From contig CBDCGI010000024.1 of NCBI GenBank assembly GCA_965216725.1, forward strand, positions 1 through 64,000: a stretch of 64,000 nt of DNA, in the 5' to 3' direction. The stretch comes from JACZUI01 sp965216725. GTDB lineage: Bacteria; Actinomycetota; Acidimicrobiia; Spongiisociales; ZC4RG35. Every line of letters starts with the position of its first letter. Position 1 is the stretch's first letter. This document shows positions 9,216 to 18,504 of this stretch, in pieces. The position numbers and the translations under genes are program-made. The notes beneath the pieces are model-generated. The model was given only the letters and a program-made list of their open reading frames with translations, was not told where the DNA came from and did no database searches.

Positions 9216-9679
9216 TGCATTCTCTCCTTGAGCGCATTCTCGACGATGTCCGGCACGAGTCGGCTGATTTGGCCACCGAGCTTGGCAACTTCTTTGACCA
9301 ACGAGGACGAGACGAAGCTCCACTCAGGACGGGTGGCCATAAAGACCGTTTCCATACCCGTCAGATGAGAATTCATCTGGGCCATTTGCAGCTCGTAGTC
9401 GTAGTCGTCGGCCGTGCGAAGACCTTTGACCACGACGTCGGCTCCCTGATCGCGGACGTAATCGACCAACAAGCCGGAGAAACTCGTCACCTCTGCGGTG
9501 TCGCCGAGAATGTTGCGCAACAATTCGACCCTCTCCTCGACTGTGAACAGAGTGTCTTTTGAGGGGTTCGCTATCACCGCAACCTGCACACGGTCAAAGG
9601 CAGACACAGCCCTCTCGATAACGTCGATATGGCCGTTGGTCGGCGGATCGAAGCTGCCTGGGCACAGAGCTGTGGTCAT
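9212..9679 (-). CDS. coaD: Pantetheine-phosphate adenylyltransferase
   Basis: Penultimate step of coenzyme A synthesis: 4'-phosphopantetheine plus ATP to dephospho-CoA. The 155-residue protein has the nucleotidyltransferase motif GSFDPPTNGHIDV with the T/HxGH element at residues 14-17, VVKGLRTADDYDYELQMAQMN, and the SSS motif in WSFVSSSLVKEVA (residues 120-132). It lies five bases after rsmD, the usual rsmD-coaD pair. Confidence 0.96.
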   Translation of the reverse strand: MTTALCPGSFDPPTNGHIDVIERAVSAFDRVQVAVIANPSKDTLFTVEERVELLRNILGDTAEVTSFSGLLVDYVRDQGADVVVKGLRTADDYDYELQMAQMNSHLTGMETVFMATRPEWSFVSSSLVKEVAKLGGQISRLVPDIVENALKERMQ

Positions 9680-9684
9680 CGGTC

Positions 9685-10224
9685 TCAGTCACTTGTCTCG
9701 TATATCAGGATTCTTGTATCCCCGTAGCGCCTATTGGTGGCAACCCGCCAGGTTTCGGGTTTGGGCGGTACTTCATCACTGTGTCGTCGGGAGGCCACCA
9801 CCCGGCCATCGCCATCAATCAGGGGTTCGAGCCAAGCCAGCTCCTCCCCCAAATCTCCGCTGGGGAGATCCCATGGTGGGTCGATGAAGACGATGTCATA
9901 ACCCGGCTCGGCGCCGGCGAGAAAAGCCCGGACCGGCCGAGCCACCACCTCGCCACCAAGATCGAGCAGGTCGCGGTTCTTTCTCAGCGCTCCCAATGCA
10001 CGACGCCCGGACTCGACGAAAGTCGCCTCCAGGGCACCTCGTGACAGAGCCTCGAAACCGAACGACCCTGACCCGGCGTAGAGATCGAGCACTCGGGAGC
10101 CGACAACTCGGTCACCAAGCATGGAGAAAACGGCCTCGCGAACCCGATCAGTCGCCGGCCTCGTCCCTTGGGTGTCAGGAGCTTCGATCCGTCGGCCTTT
10201 CGCCGTGCCGGCAATGATTCTCAC
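9685..10224 (-). CDS. rsmD: 16S rRNA (guanine966-N2)-methyltransferase
   Basis: Rossmann-fold methyltransferase (179 residues). Start MRIIAGTAKGRRIEAP and TRPATDRVREAVFSML are family hallmarks; SAM motif I is VLDLYAGSGSFGFEALSRGA (46-65) and the catalytic N/DPPY-type motif is FIDPPW (113-118). Sits between recG (69 bases upstream) and coaD in the conserved order. Confidence 0.94.
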   Translation of the reverse strand: MRIIAGTAKGRRIEAPDTQGTRPATDRVREAVFSMLGDRVVGSRVLDLYAGSGSFGFEALSRGALEATFVESGRRALGALRKNRDLLDLGGEVVARPVRAFLAGAEPGYDIVFIDPPWDLPSGDLGEELAWLEPLIDGDGRVVASRRHSDEVPPKPETWRVATNRRYGDTRILIYETSD

Positions 10225-10293
10225 GACAGCGAGCCTTCCCCATGAAGGCTCATGAACAACTTGACGGATGGACCACAGGAGCGCATCGGCCCG

Positions 10294-12459
10294 CTAGCTC
10301 CTGAAGAGCCATTCGACTTGCTCGCCGAGCATGGCGCGGACCTCCTCACGGAGTTGAGGGTGGTCGCTGAGTCTGGGATCAGCGGCCACCATGGCGAAAG
10401 CGTCCCGTCGGGCTTCCACCAGCACGTCGAAATCCTCGAGGATGTTGGCGAGACGAAGGTCGGTCATCCCGCTTTGACGGTTGTCGAAAACCGTCCCCTG
10501 ACCCCTGATGCGAAGATCCTCCTCGGCAAGCCGGAACCCGTCGTTTGTGGCCACCATTGCGTCGATCCGTTCAGTGCCCTCGGGAGTTGAAGGGTCGGCA
10601 AGGAGAACACACACACCAGGGTGCTCACCACGACCCACTCTGCCCCGGAGCTGGTGGAGTTGGCTCAGTCCGAAGCGATCCGCGTCCTCTATCACCATGA
10701 CCGTCGCGTTGGGCACGTCGATCCCCACTTCGATGACCGTGGTCGAAACGAGGACATCGATCTCTGCGGCGCGGAATCGCCCCATCACCTGTTCCTTTTC
10801 CTCGGATTTGAGTTGGCCGTGGATGAGGCCGACACGCAAGTGAGGCATCAGGCTCGACAGCCGCTGGTGTTCGGCAGTCGCCGATGCAGCCTCGACCTTG
10901 GCACTGTCCTCGACGAGCGGGCAAACAACGAAAGCCTGTCGACCCTCCATGACCTGGGTTTGAACCATGTCCCAGGCCACCTGTTGGTCGGCCATGGTAA
11001 GAACCCGCGTGTCGACTGGATTCCGACCGGGCGGCATCTGATCGATGGTCGAAACGTCGAGATCTCCATACAGCGTCATCGAAAGCGTCCTCGGAATAGG
11101 AGTGGCCGTCATGATGAGCAGGTCGGGATCGACCTCGGTGGCTTTCTCCTTCAGCTTCACCCGCTGGGCCACGCCGAAGCGATGCTGCTCGTCGATCACT
11201 GCCAAGCCCAGCCTTCCAAACTCGACTCCCTCCTGGATCAGGGCGTGAGTGCCGACGAGCACGTCGACCTGGCCTGCAAGCACGTCGGTCAACAACTCCT
11301 GGCGCGTGATTTCCGGGTTGTAGTTGGCCTTCGCCTTTGAACCGGTGAGCAGCGCTAGATGAACCGCCGGCCCCTGTCCCCCGAAAAGGCTCTCCATACC
11401 CAGCTCCGACCCAATTGCCAGCAGATCCGGCGACATCTCAGCATCAGACAACAGAATCGACACCGCCAGGAAATGTTGTTCGGCAAGAACCTCTGTCGGC
11501 GCCATGACTGCCCCTTGCCAGCCCCCTTCAACGGCGGCGAGAAGGGCAGCCACCGCAACCACCGTCTTCCCCGACCCGACTTCTCCCTGGAGAAGGCGAT
11601 GCATCGGGTGCTTACCTGCGAGGTCTTCGCCTATCTCGGAGAGAACCCGACGTTGGGCATCCGTCAGCTGATAAGGAAGGCCGTTGAAGAATCTCTTCGT
11701 CAAAAGGCCTGTTGGCTCATGGGCAATTCCTGTCGCATCCTGCATTTGCCTTCGTTTCTGCAAGGCCAGGGCCAACTCCAGTCGAAAGAGCTCGTCGTAA
11801 ACCAGGCGCCGCCGCGCCCGTGCCACATCTTCGAGAGACTCGGGGAAATGGATGTCAGCGAATGCCTGATCACGCGGGATCAAGAACCTCGCCTCGAGCA
11901 GGTCGGAAGGAAGAGGATCCTCGATCGGACGGGCACGTTGCAACGCATTGTGCAGCGACCTCCGCAAGACCCCGGGCGAGAGTTTCGCAACCGAGGGGTG
12001 GATTGGAACCACCCGACCGGTGCTCAGAGACTCCGCCGGCGAGCTGAGAACATCGATCTCTGGAGATCGCATCTGGAGGCTGCCCCTGTATGACTCAACC
12101 ACCCCCGACGCCGCCACTTGAGTGCCGTCTGTCAGCTGATTGATCCGGAAAGACTGGTTGAACCAGACGGCCTTGATCCGCGCTGTATCGTCGCTGATGA
12201 ACGCTTCGATGATCTGGAGATTTCGACGGGGACGTCGCGATTTAACCCCTGAAACCTCGCCGATGACCGTCACCTCCGATCCAAGCGGTGTCTTGGAGAT
12301 GGGCGTCCTGAGCGAACGATCGATGTAGCGGCGAGGAACGTGATGGAGAAGATCGGCAACATGGCGGATGCCAGCCTCTTCCAGGTCGCGAGCACGGCGG
12401 GGACCGATCAGTTTCACTTCCGACGTGTCGATCTCGGTTAGGCGAGTCAAAGTGGCCAC
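10294..12459 (-). CDS. recG: ATP-dependent DNA helicase RecG
   Basis: Branch-migration helicase (721 residues) that reverses stalled forks and processes recombination intermediates. The N-terminal wedge/OB-fold domain includes VTVIGEVSGV and IKAVWFNQSF; helicase motifs follow: Walker A LLQGEVGSGKTVVA, DEQH box VIDEQHRFGV, TATPIPRTL, and QLRGRVGRG. The ATG at 12459 gives the expected N terminus with helix-hairpin-helix-like GPRRARDLEEAGI. It is the first gene of the leftward block and is divergent from rpmB. Confidence 0.96.
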   Translation of the reverse strand: MATLTRLTEIDTSEVKLIGPRRARDLEEAGIRHVADLLHHVPRRYIDRSLRTPISKTPLGSEVTVIGEVSGVKSRRPRRNLQIIEAFISDDTARIKAVWFNQSFRINQLTDGTQVAASGVVESYRGSLQMRSPEIDVLSSPAESLSTGRVVPIHPSVAKLSPGVLRRSLHNALQRARPIEDPLPSDLLEARFLIPRDQAFADIHFPESLEDVARARRRLVYDELFRLELALALQKRRQMQDATGIAHEPTGLLTKRFFNGLPYQLTDAQRRVLSEIGEDLAGKHPMHRLLQGEVGSGKTVVAVAALLAAVEGGWQGAVMAPTEVLAEQHFLAVSILLSDAEMSPDLLAIGSELGMESLFGGQGPAVHLALLTGSKAKANYNPEITRQELLTDVLAGQVDVLVGTHALIQEGVEFGRLGLAVIDEQHRFGVAQRVKLKEKATEVDPDLLIMTATPIPRTLSMTLYGDLDVSTIDQMPPGRNPVDTRVLTMADQQVAWDMVQTQVMEGRQAFVVCPLVEDSAKVEAASATAEHQRLSSLMPHLRVGLIHGQLKSEEKEQVMGRFRAAEIDVLVSTTVIEVGIDVPNATVMVIEDADRFGLSQLHQLRGRVGRGEHPGVCVLLADPSTPEGTERIDAMVATNDGFRLAEEDLRIRGQGTVFDNRQSGMTDLRLANILEDFDVLVEARRDAFAMVAADPRLSDHPQLREEVRAMLGEQVEWLFRS

Positions 12460-12571
12460 GACAGCCCACGGTACAACCCGGCTGGGACTTGGCCGGGGAC
12501 ACGGCTATCCTTTCGCTCCGGTCAAGCGGTCGAGCCCGCTGGGCCTTCTGATTCGTTCCAGGAGTCTTCAA

Positions 12572-12763
12572 ATGTCTTATAGATGTGAGATATGCGGCAA
12601 GGAGCCCAGCTACGGCAAAACCGTGAGCTTCTCCCACAAGCGCAACAACCGGCGCTGGCTGCCAAACATCCAGAAGATCCGTATACAGCACGGTTCGAAC
12701 ACTCGTCGGGCCCGGGTGTGCACTTCCTGCATCCGTGCCGGGAAGGTCGTCAAGGCCGGATAA
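12572..12763 (+). CDS. rpmB: 50S ribosomal protein L28
   Basis: A 63-residue large-subunit protein. It reads MSYRCEICGKEPSYGKTVSF and ends CTSCIRAGKVVKAG, the zinc-binding form with Cys5, Cys8, Cys50 and Cys53. GGAG at 12561-12564 is a well-placed ribosome binding site for ATG 12572. rpmB divergent to recG is a standard actinobacterial arrangement. Its stop TAA shares a base with the next ATG (TAATG), pointing to coupled translation. Confidence 0.95.
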   Translation: MSYRCEICGKEPSYGKTVSFSHKRNNRRWLPNIQKIRIQHGSNTRRARVCTSCIRAGKVVKAG

Positions 12764-12978
12764 TGCTCCAGGGGGTTGTCAAGACCTACGACCCTGTGAC
12801 CGGTGTCGGCATCGTGGTTCGCGACGACGACCAAAGTGAAGTCTTCCTCCGTCCCGGCTCGCTGTCCGGGTCAATCTTTCGCTCCCTGCGCCAGGGCCAG
12901 CGGCTCGTATTCGAGACTGTCGAGGACGAGGGCATGCTCTACGTGTCAGACGTCGGCGTCGGCCAGGACGGCTATTAG
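12763..12978 (+). CDS. Small cold-shock/OB-fold-like protein
   Basis: A 71-residue protein resembling a cold shock domain: GVVKTYDPVTGVGIVVRDDDQSEVFLRPGSL matches the order of strands and the RNP1-like turn of CspA proteins, and SLRQGQRLVFETVED matches their C-terminal half. The aromatic residues that stack on nucleic acid in classical CspA (GFGFI) are largely replaced by GVGIVV, so nucleic-acid binding may differ. The ATG overlaps the rpmB stop by one base (TAATG), so it is made in step with L28. Family membership is by eye. Confidence 0.7.
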   Translation: MLQGVVKTYDPVTGVGIVVRDDDQSEVFLRPGSLSGSIFRSLRQGQRLVFETVEDEGMLYVSDVGVGQDGY

Positions 12979-13044
12979 CCGCCGCCAAACCAAGCATGCC
13001 CACATCCGACTAGGGTTGCGGCCCCAACCGCAGGAGGAAACCAA

Positions 13045-13278
13045 TTGGTCCAGGCCTACGTCCTGATCCAAACCGAGGTGGGCAAAGCAGCCCTCGTCGC
13101 AGAAGCAGTTAGAGAAATCCCCGGGGTCGAAGCCGCCGACGACGTGACCGGACCCTACGACGTAGTTGTCAAGGCGAGCGCCGAAGACGTCGATTCCTTG
13201 GGCAAACTGGTGGTGGCGAAGATCCAGGGTATCGAAGGCATCACCCGCACACTCACCTGCCCGGTAGTGCACCTCTGA
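13045..13278 (+). CDS. Stand-alone Lrp/AsnC-type ligand-binding (RAM) domain protein
   Basis: A 77-residue protein consisting only of the alpha-beta dimerisation/effector domain of Lrp/AsnC regulators: AYVLIQTEVGKAALVAEAV, GPYDVVVKASAEDVDSLGKLV and a C-terminal TLTCPVVHL strand. There is no DNA-binding helix-turn-helix. The start is TTG 13045, chosen because AGGAGG at 13032-13037 precedes it. Such single-domain proteins are common in Actinobacteria next to Ddl; their ligand is generally unknown. Confidence 0.82.
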   Translation: MVQAYVLIQTEVGKAALVAEAVREIPGVEAADDVTGPYDVVVKASAEDVDSLGKLVVAKIQGIEGITRTLTCPVVHL

Positions 13279-13302
13279 TCCGACCGGCCTGATCTTGAAG
13301 TA

Positions 13303-13331
13303 GGGCCGGCGCCGCCGGTCCTTCTTCGTTT
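13303..13331 (+). terminator. Rho-independent terminator
   Basis: An eight-pair stem (GGGCCGGC / GCCGGTCC, one G-U pair) closes a GCC loop and is followed by TTCTTCGTTT. It lies 24 bases after the Lrp-domain gene stop, between two convergent genes. Confidence 0.65.
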
Positions 13332-13339
13332 GCGAGCCG

Positions 13340-14416
13340 CTACCCCAGTTTGGAGGCGATTGTGCCCGCGCTCCGCAGGGCCGTCCCGTCGGAGCCCGCG
13401 ACCGAGAAGACGCGGACTGGCTTCCCATCGGCCTCAGCCACCATGTCCGAAAACAATTGTTCTCTTGTGAGGGGTGGATCTATCCACAGATAGGCAGCCA
13501 TCGAACCGGGAATGGTGTTCACCTCGTTGACAAACACTTCACCGTCTCTTTCCAAAAAGTCGATGCGAGCGATGCCACGCAACCCAGCGACATCGGTTAC
13601 CCCACGCGCCAAGCTGGCGACCGACTCGGCCACAGATTCACTCATCTCGGCCGGCAACTCCCGGCCGCCACTCACCTCGCCTCCCCACGCCAAATACTTC
13701 TGGTCGTAGGAGTAGATCCCGTGGGGTGCCCTGACGGGAGCCTCCACGGCAGACATCTGCCACTCGGGGAAGGTGCGCACAGCCACCTGTAGGTCACGGC
13801 TCCCGGCGAGGAACGGCTCCACAACGGCACCTTGATCGAAATAGGAGGAGGCCTTGTTCAAAGCAAGGACCGTGTTCCAGTCATCGGCGATCTCGATTCC
13901 TATCGAGGAACCCCCAAAGCGGGGTTTGACTATGTATGGGGCGTCAAAACTCGGAGCCGTCTCTTCGCCGGTGGACACCAGCGTGCGGGGAAGAGTTGGG
14001 AGCCCGGCCGCCGACATCGCTGCCGCAAAGGCCAGTTTGTCCATTCCCAACGCAGAGGCAGCCTGTCCGGGACCGGTGTATCGAAGTCCGGAGAGATCAC
14101 ACAATCCCTGAAGCGTCCCGTCCTCGCCGGGACCACCGTGACATGCGATGACAACCGCTGACAACGCCAGAGGCTTCTTCTTGGCCAGGAGGCCTTGGCC
14201 CGGCGCGGCCACGAATGACAGCTCAGTTGATCTTCTCGGCGCTCCGTCTACGAAATCGGCGGCCTCCAAACCGGAATCCACCAGGTACCAGTCGCCCGAT
14301 TTGGACCAGAAGACGGGGTAGACATCTCCGAGGGCACGGGTCACTTGGAGGCCGGTGAGAATGGAAATGTCGTGTTCATCAGAAGGCCCACCGAAAATCA
14401 CTGCTGGCTTTGACAT
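13340..14416 (-). CDS. ddl: D-alanine--D-alanine ligase
   Basis: ATP-grasp enzyme (358 residues) making the D-Ala-D-Ala dipeptide for peptidoglycan. The N-terminal VIFGGPSDEHDISILTGLQV, HGGPGEDGTLQGLCDLSGL, YIVKPRFGGSSIGIEIA and the metal/phosphate motif VNEVNTIPGSMAAYLW are all present. It is the last gene of a leftward operon, seven bases after the MurF-like gene that would use its product. The C terminus after about residue 325 is extended by some 30 residues of no clear motif. Confidence 0.92.
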   Translation of the reverse strand: MSKPAVIFGGPSDEHDISILTGLQVTRALGDVYPVFWSKSGDWYLVDSGLEAADFVDGAPRRSTELSFVAAPGQGLLAKKKPLALSAVVIACHGGPGEDGTLQGLCDLSGLRYTGPGQAASALGMDKLAFAAAMSAAGLPTLPRTLVSTGEETAPSFDAPYIVKPRFGGSSIGIEIADDWNTVLALNKASSYFDQGAVVEPFLAGSRDLQVAVRTFPEWQMSAVEAPVRAPHGIYSYDQKYLAWGGEVSGGRELPAEMSESVAESVASLARGVTDVAGLRGIARIDFLERDGEVFVNEVNTIPGSMAAYLWIDPPLTREQLFSDMVAEADGKPVRVFSVAGSDGTALRSAGTIASKLG

Positions 14417-14423
14417 TCACACC

Positions 14424-15911
14424 TCATGGATAATGATCGGGTAGGTCGTTTTCATACAAGACCACGTCCCCCTCGCCCAGGTGTTCCCTCACCCAGGCCA
14501 CGGCTTGGTCCCGCGAACCGACGACGGTAATTGACGCGTTCCCGCCTGCGGCGCCTCTGAGCAACGCCGTTCGATTGGTGCCACCCACTATCAGCAAGTC
14601 GTCGGCCACGGCGGCCGCCCGCCTGGCGAATTCCTCGTTTTCCGTATCCTGCCGCGGACCCAATTCGACCATCCCCGGGGTGACAACTGCGGTCCGAGAG
14701 TCCCCGGCCAGCTGTGACAGCCTTTTCAACGCCGATTGTGCGCCGACGGGGTTTGAGTTGTAGGTGTCATCGATGATGGTGACACCCCTCTCGTTCTTGG
14801 CCACGGCCTGGCGATGGGCGGTGACCGGCAGCTCTCCAAGCCCAGGCGCAAACTCAACCGGCTCCAAACCCAACGCAAGACAGATCCCGACGGCTACACA
14901 TAGATTCGTGGCGAGGGCCTCCGCAGGGATCTCCGCGACTTCTTGGTCATCGACCATCAGTCGCCCACCGTCGACATAGACCCGCGTCGTGGGCGTGGCT
15001 ACCTCGATGAGATCAAGTTCAACGCTCCGCCGCTCGGCAAGCTCGGCTAGCAACGGGTTGTCAACGGCGATCACCCCGAGGTCCGCCCGGTCGAGGATCT
15101 CCGATTTGGCTTCGACGATTCGCTCCTCGGTGCGAAACCTCTCGAGGTGCACCGGGCCGATTGAGACAATGGCCCCCACCTTGGGAGGGATCCAGTTGCA
15201 AAGCTCCGCTATCTCGCCCGGGCCATAGGTGCCCATCTCGGCGATGAAGACCTCGGTGCCCGGCACGAGCTGCTCGTTGATCGCCCGCGCCAGCCCCATG
15301 CGGTTGTTGAACGATGCGGGACTGGCCACGACCCGCCGCGACTTCCCCAGGAGGTGCGCCAGATAGGCCTTGGTGGATGTCTTGCCGTATGAGCCGGTGA
15401 TGGCAACCACATCGGCCCCCGAACCTCGGAGTCGGGTTGCGGCCCTCTCAACCCATTTCGTCCCTAGGCGGTGCTCCCATGGATTGAGGATCAACAAACT
15501 GAGATCGACGATCGACGGAAGACTGAACAGGGCCACCACCACCACTAGCGGCGCCGACATGAATCCGCCCACGACGTACGCGAGGAGGATCAGAATCGCG
15601 GTGAGACCAGCGAGTCTCCGCAGCCGGCTGGTCCAGGCGAGCGAAGAGGTTCGGCCCCGAACAGCGAGCCCGACCGGCCCGAATTGGGCTGCGGCCACCA
15701 GAAAGCCGTACCAAGGTGACCAGAACGTCCCGACGACTCCGACGGCGGCCAACAAGACAAGACCCCGGTTGACCGGACCGTGGCCCCACCACCGCAGCGC
15801 AAACCTTGTCGTCGCAGGTGGCAGGTAGTGCTCCCTCTGCGCAACCCGAAGCCATCGCAAACCTGCAGGCACAGAGCTCAGGGCGCAAGCTGTTACCAGT
15901 GCCCAGGTCAC
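14424..15911 (-). CDS. MurF-like Mur ligase with N-terminal membrane domain
   Basis: A 495-residue protein. Residues 1-145 contain about four hydrophobic segments (near 3-20, 50-83, 103-119 and 120-143); from about 165 it is a Mur ligase: P-loop ITGSYGKTSTK (171-181), AEMGTYGPGEIAELC, HLERF, and VTIIDDTYNSNPVGAQSAL typical of MurF (UDP-MurNAc-tripeptide-D-Ala-D-Ala ligase). The direct neighbour ddl makes the dipeptide substrate, supporting a MurF-type reaction at the membrane. Soluble MurF lacks the membrane part, so it could be either the cell's MurF or a second, specialised ligase. It overlaps the upstream hydrolase gene by four bases. Confidence 0.85.
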   Translation of the reverse strand: MTWALVTACALSSVPAGLRWLRVAQREHYLPPATTRFALRWWGHGPVNRGLVLLAAVGVVGTFWSPWYGFLVAAAQFGPVGLAVRGRTSSLAWTSRLRRLAGLTAILILLAYVVGGFMSAPLVVVVALFSLPSIVDLSLLILNPWEHRLGTKWVERAATRLRGSGADVVAITGSYGKTSTKAYLAHLLGKSRRVVASPASFNNRMGLARAINEQLVPGTEVFIAEMGTYGPGEIAELCNWIPPKVGAIVSIGPVHLERFRTEERIVEAKSEILDRADLGVIAVDNPLLAELAERRSVELDLIEVATPTTRVYVDGGRLMVDDQEVAEIPAEALATNLCVAVGICLALGLEPVEFAPGLGELPVTAHRQAVAKNERGVTIIDDTYNSNPVGAQSALKRLSQLAGDSRTAVVTPGMVELGPRQDTENEEFARRAAAVADDLLIVGGTNRTALLRGAAGGNASITVVGSRDQAVAWVREHLGEGDVVLYENDLPDHYP

Positions 15912-16654
15912 GAATCAAGTGCCTCCGCTATCAAATCCCGGAGTGGCGAGACGGCCTCGACCGGGGTGTGATGGCCCACACCATCGACGAGGTCGAGCGT
16001 GGCCGACCCCCCGGAAGAGAGGATGATGTCGAGAGCTTCCCGTCCCACTTGGGCCGGTACTTCGTGATCTTCGCTACCCCACACCATCGCAACGGGAACA
16101 CCAAGTCCGGCAAGCTCTGATTCGTAGGACTCGTTGACCACCTTGACGAGAATGTCCCGCATGATTCCCGTCGCGGCCCGGTAGTCGGCCGACCCCCTCT
16201 TGCGTTTCTCGGTTTCCATCCTCTCGTCGCTGAGCAGGCCAAGACGGTTGAGATACTTGGCCAGTCGAAAGGCTGCTGCCGGTTTTGCCGAACTCCCACG
16301 ACGCACCAACGGGACCCCGGTCAGGACCAGAGATCGCACACCAGGGCCTTCGGTCGCTGCCAGGCACACCGCCACTCTCCCCCCGAACGAATGGCCGACG
16401 ACCACCGGTGCTTCCTCGAACTCATCGAGTATCGGCCGAATCATCGCCGCGTAGCCTCTTGCACCAATCACCGTGGACGGTGCGGGAGAGGCCCCAAACC
16501 CTGGGAGGTCGAGTGAAATGGCGTTGAACCCTTGCAAAAGCTGAGAAAAATCGGCATTTCGTCTTCCCCATCCGTGCAAGGCCAGGATCCTCGGTGCATC
16601 CGTCCCGACGACCTCGCCAAACACCCGGCCATCGCAGAAGGCGCGCAAAGCCAA
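15908..16654 (-). CDS. Alpha/beta hydrolase
   Basis: About 248 residues of alpha/beta-hydrolase fold: ILALHGWGRRNADFSQLL near the oxyanion hole, nucleophile elbow VVGHSFGGRV, acid MVWGSEDHEVP and catalytic histidine VGHHTPVE. The frame is open to 16732, but that would overlap the divergent kinase start; TTG 16654 preceded by GAGGA is the best internal candidate, so the start is uncertain. The stop overlaps the MurF-like gene (ATGA), placing it first in an operon with two cell-wall ligases. Substrate unknown. Confidence 0.8.
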   Translation of the reverse strand: MALRAFCDGRVFGEVVGTDAPRILALHGWGRRNADFSQLLQGFNAISLDLPGFGASPAPSTVIGARGYAAMIRPILDEFEEAPVVVGHSFGGRVAVCLAATEGPGVRSLVLTGVPLVRRGSSAKPAAAFRLAKYLNRLGLLSDERMETEKRKRGSADYRAATGIMRDILVKVVNESYESELAGLGVPVAMVWGSEDHEVPAQVGREALDIILSSGGSATLDLVDGVGHHTPVEAVSPLRDLIAEALDS

Positions 16655-16719
16655 ACTCAATCCTCGATCATTCCGGCAGAAGTGCCGAGAATACAGGGGA
16701 AAGAACCAGACCCGAGGAC

Positions 16720-18504
16720 ATGGTAGAACCAACCAACGTCACCGAGAAGGGCATGTCGCGCTTCCGCAGCTCGCTGCTGCGCCGCGCCTCGGCTGTGGCG
16801 TGGGTCGTGCTTTTGATCATCGGTGCCCAGGCGGTGCGAATCGAGGAGATCTCCAATCCCGCCTTCTATATCCCTGCTGCGGTTCTGATCGGGCTCCTCA
16901 TCTACTCACTCGCCGCACCGTGGGACTCGCTGATGGCTTCGAGCGCAGCGCCATGGATAGCGGCAGGCTGGCTATCGATCTTTGTGGCAGGTATCACCGC
17001 GATCTCGCTCGTCCCCGGACTCGAGGGCACTGCCGAGCCGCTCCTCTTCGGGATTGCGGCGGTTTCAGGTCTCCTCCTGACCTGGTGGGCCCACGCCTTC
17101 ATGACTGTCTTCATCGGGCTGGCGATCGTCTTCATCGGCTCTCGGGTCAACGAAGTCGACGCGATCGTCGATGCAATCCCAGACGTCCTTGCACCTCTGA
17201 TCGCGATGTTCACGGTGGCGGCAGCCACTGCTCTCGTAGGCATGGAGTTCGAACGTGAGGCGAGGCGTTCCACCGACCGCGAGACTCAGATCGACCAGCA
17301 GCGCCGCGATTTCGAACGTCTGTATGCCGTCAGCGCCACTCTGGCTAGAGCCGAGAGCCTGGCCGAGGTGGTGCCGCATCTGGTGGGAACGATCTGCAAG
17401 TACCTCAACGCCCAAGTCGGAGTAGTTCTGCTCTTCGATCCCGATCAGAACCGTCTCGGCGTCATGAGCCCGATCTGGGTCAACGGCTATCCGCTCGAGA
17501 CAGATCCGATCGACCTCGACGTGGCCTCACAAGGGGTAGTCGCCCAAACGTTCAGAGCGGCCAAGCCATTGCTGGTGAAGGAGGTAGACCACAAAACCGA
17601 CGCCCACTATCTGCTCAAAGAGCTGGGTCTCAACCAGGCCTTGGTATCACCACTCAAGGTTGAGGGCCTCAGGGTTGGAGTCATCATCATCGGCGACCCT
17701 TACGAAGGCGAGTTTCAGGAAGCGCAATTGGAGCAGCTGGGGTCGCTCTCTGCACCAGCCGGGCTGGTGTTGTCACAAATCGGGCGTTACGAGGCTCAGA
17801 CGGAAACCACCAAGCGCCTCGAGGAAGTGGCACAGATGAAGACGGACTTCGTTTCGACGGTGAGCCATGAGCTGAGGACGCCGCTCACCTCGATCATCGG
17901 ATCGTTGGACACGGTCAACCGACCGGAGCTTCAGCCGGAAGCCGAGACTGCTCAGCAGCTCTTATCGACCGCCCGGGCTTCAGCTCGCCGCCTGCAGAGG
18001 ATGATCGACGATCTCCTTGTCGTATCCCGAATCGACCGCAGTGCGATACCGGTGCACCTCGAGTCTGTGCCCTTGGCAAGGCTTTGCGAGGAGGTCGCCC
18101 AGGTGGTGTCCATCGACCCCAAGATCCTGATCGAACCAGCCGACCTGAGCCTGCGCGCCGACCGCGACCACTTGTCACGAATACTCATCAACCTCGTCGA
18201 AAACGCCGCCAAGTACGCGGCCGGCAGCCCCGTGGAGATCTACGGCTGGGAACGAGGGACCCGTGGCTACCTCGCAGTGGTGGACCATGGCCCGGGAATC
18301 CCTTCGGACATGCGGGAAACGGTCTTCGAGAGGTTCACACAGGTAGACCAATCCGATACCAGGTCCAAGGGAGGGACCGGGCTTGGATTGAACATCGTCA
18401 AGAGCCTTGCCGAAGTCATGAGCGGGTCGGCCCGAGTCGAGGACACCGAAGGCGGAGGCGCCACCTTCGTCGTGGAGCTACCGGTCGCTGAACGGGCCGG
18501 TTAA
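16720..18504 (+). CDS. Membrane sensor histidine kinase with GAF domain
   Basis: A 594-residue kinase. Residues 23-175 carry about five to six membrane segments; a GAF domain spans about 200-355; a HisKA domain has the phospho-acceptor His383 in VSHELRTPLTSIIGS; the ATPase domain shows NLVENAAKYA (N box), DHGPGIP (G1) and GGTGLGLNIVK (G2). No response regulator gene is adjacent, so it is an orphan kinase. ATG 16720 has GAGG a few bases ahead; ATG 16753 is an alternative. Its stop overlaps the fabI stop tail-to-tail. Signal unknown. Confidence 0.92.
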   Translation: MVEPTNVTEKGMSRFRSSLLRRASAVAWVVLLIIGAQAVRIEEISNPAFYIPAAVLIGLLIYSLAAPWDSLMASSAAPWIAAGWLSIFVAGITAISLVPGLEGTAEPLLFGIAAVSGLLLTWWAHAFMTVFIGLAIVFIGSRVNEVDAIVDAIPDVLAPLIAMFTVAAATALVGMEFEREARRSTDRETQIDQQRRDFERLYAVSATLARAESLAEVVPHLVGTICKYLNAQVGVVLLFDPDQNRLGVMSPIWVNGYPLETDPIDLDVASQGVVAQTFRAAKPLLVKEVDHKTDAHYLLKELGLNQALVSPLKVEGLRVGVIIIGDPYEGEFQEAQLEQLGSLSAPAGLVLSQIGRYEAQTETTKRLEEVAQMKTDFVSTVSHELRTPLTSIIGSLDTVNRPELQPEAETAQQLLSTARASARRLQRMIDDLLVVSRIDRSAIPVHLESVPLARLCEEVAQVVSIDPKILIEPADLSLRADRDHLSRILINLVENAAKYAAGSPVEIYGWERGTRGYLAVVDHGPGIPSDMRETVFERFTQVDQSDTRSKGGTGLGLNIVKSLAEVMSGSARVEDTEGGGATFVVELPVAERAG

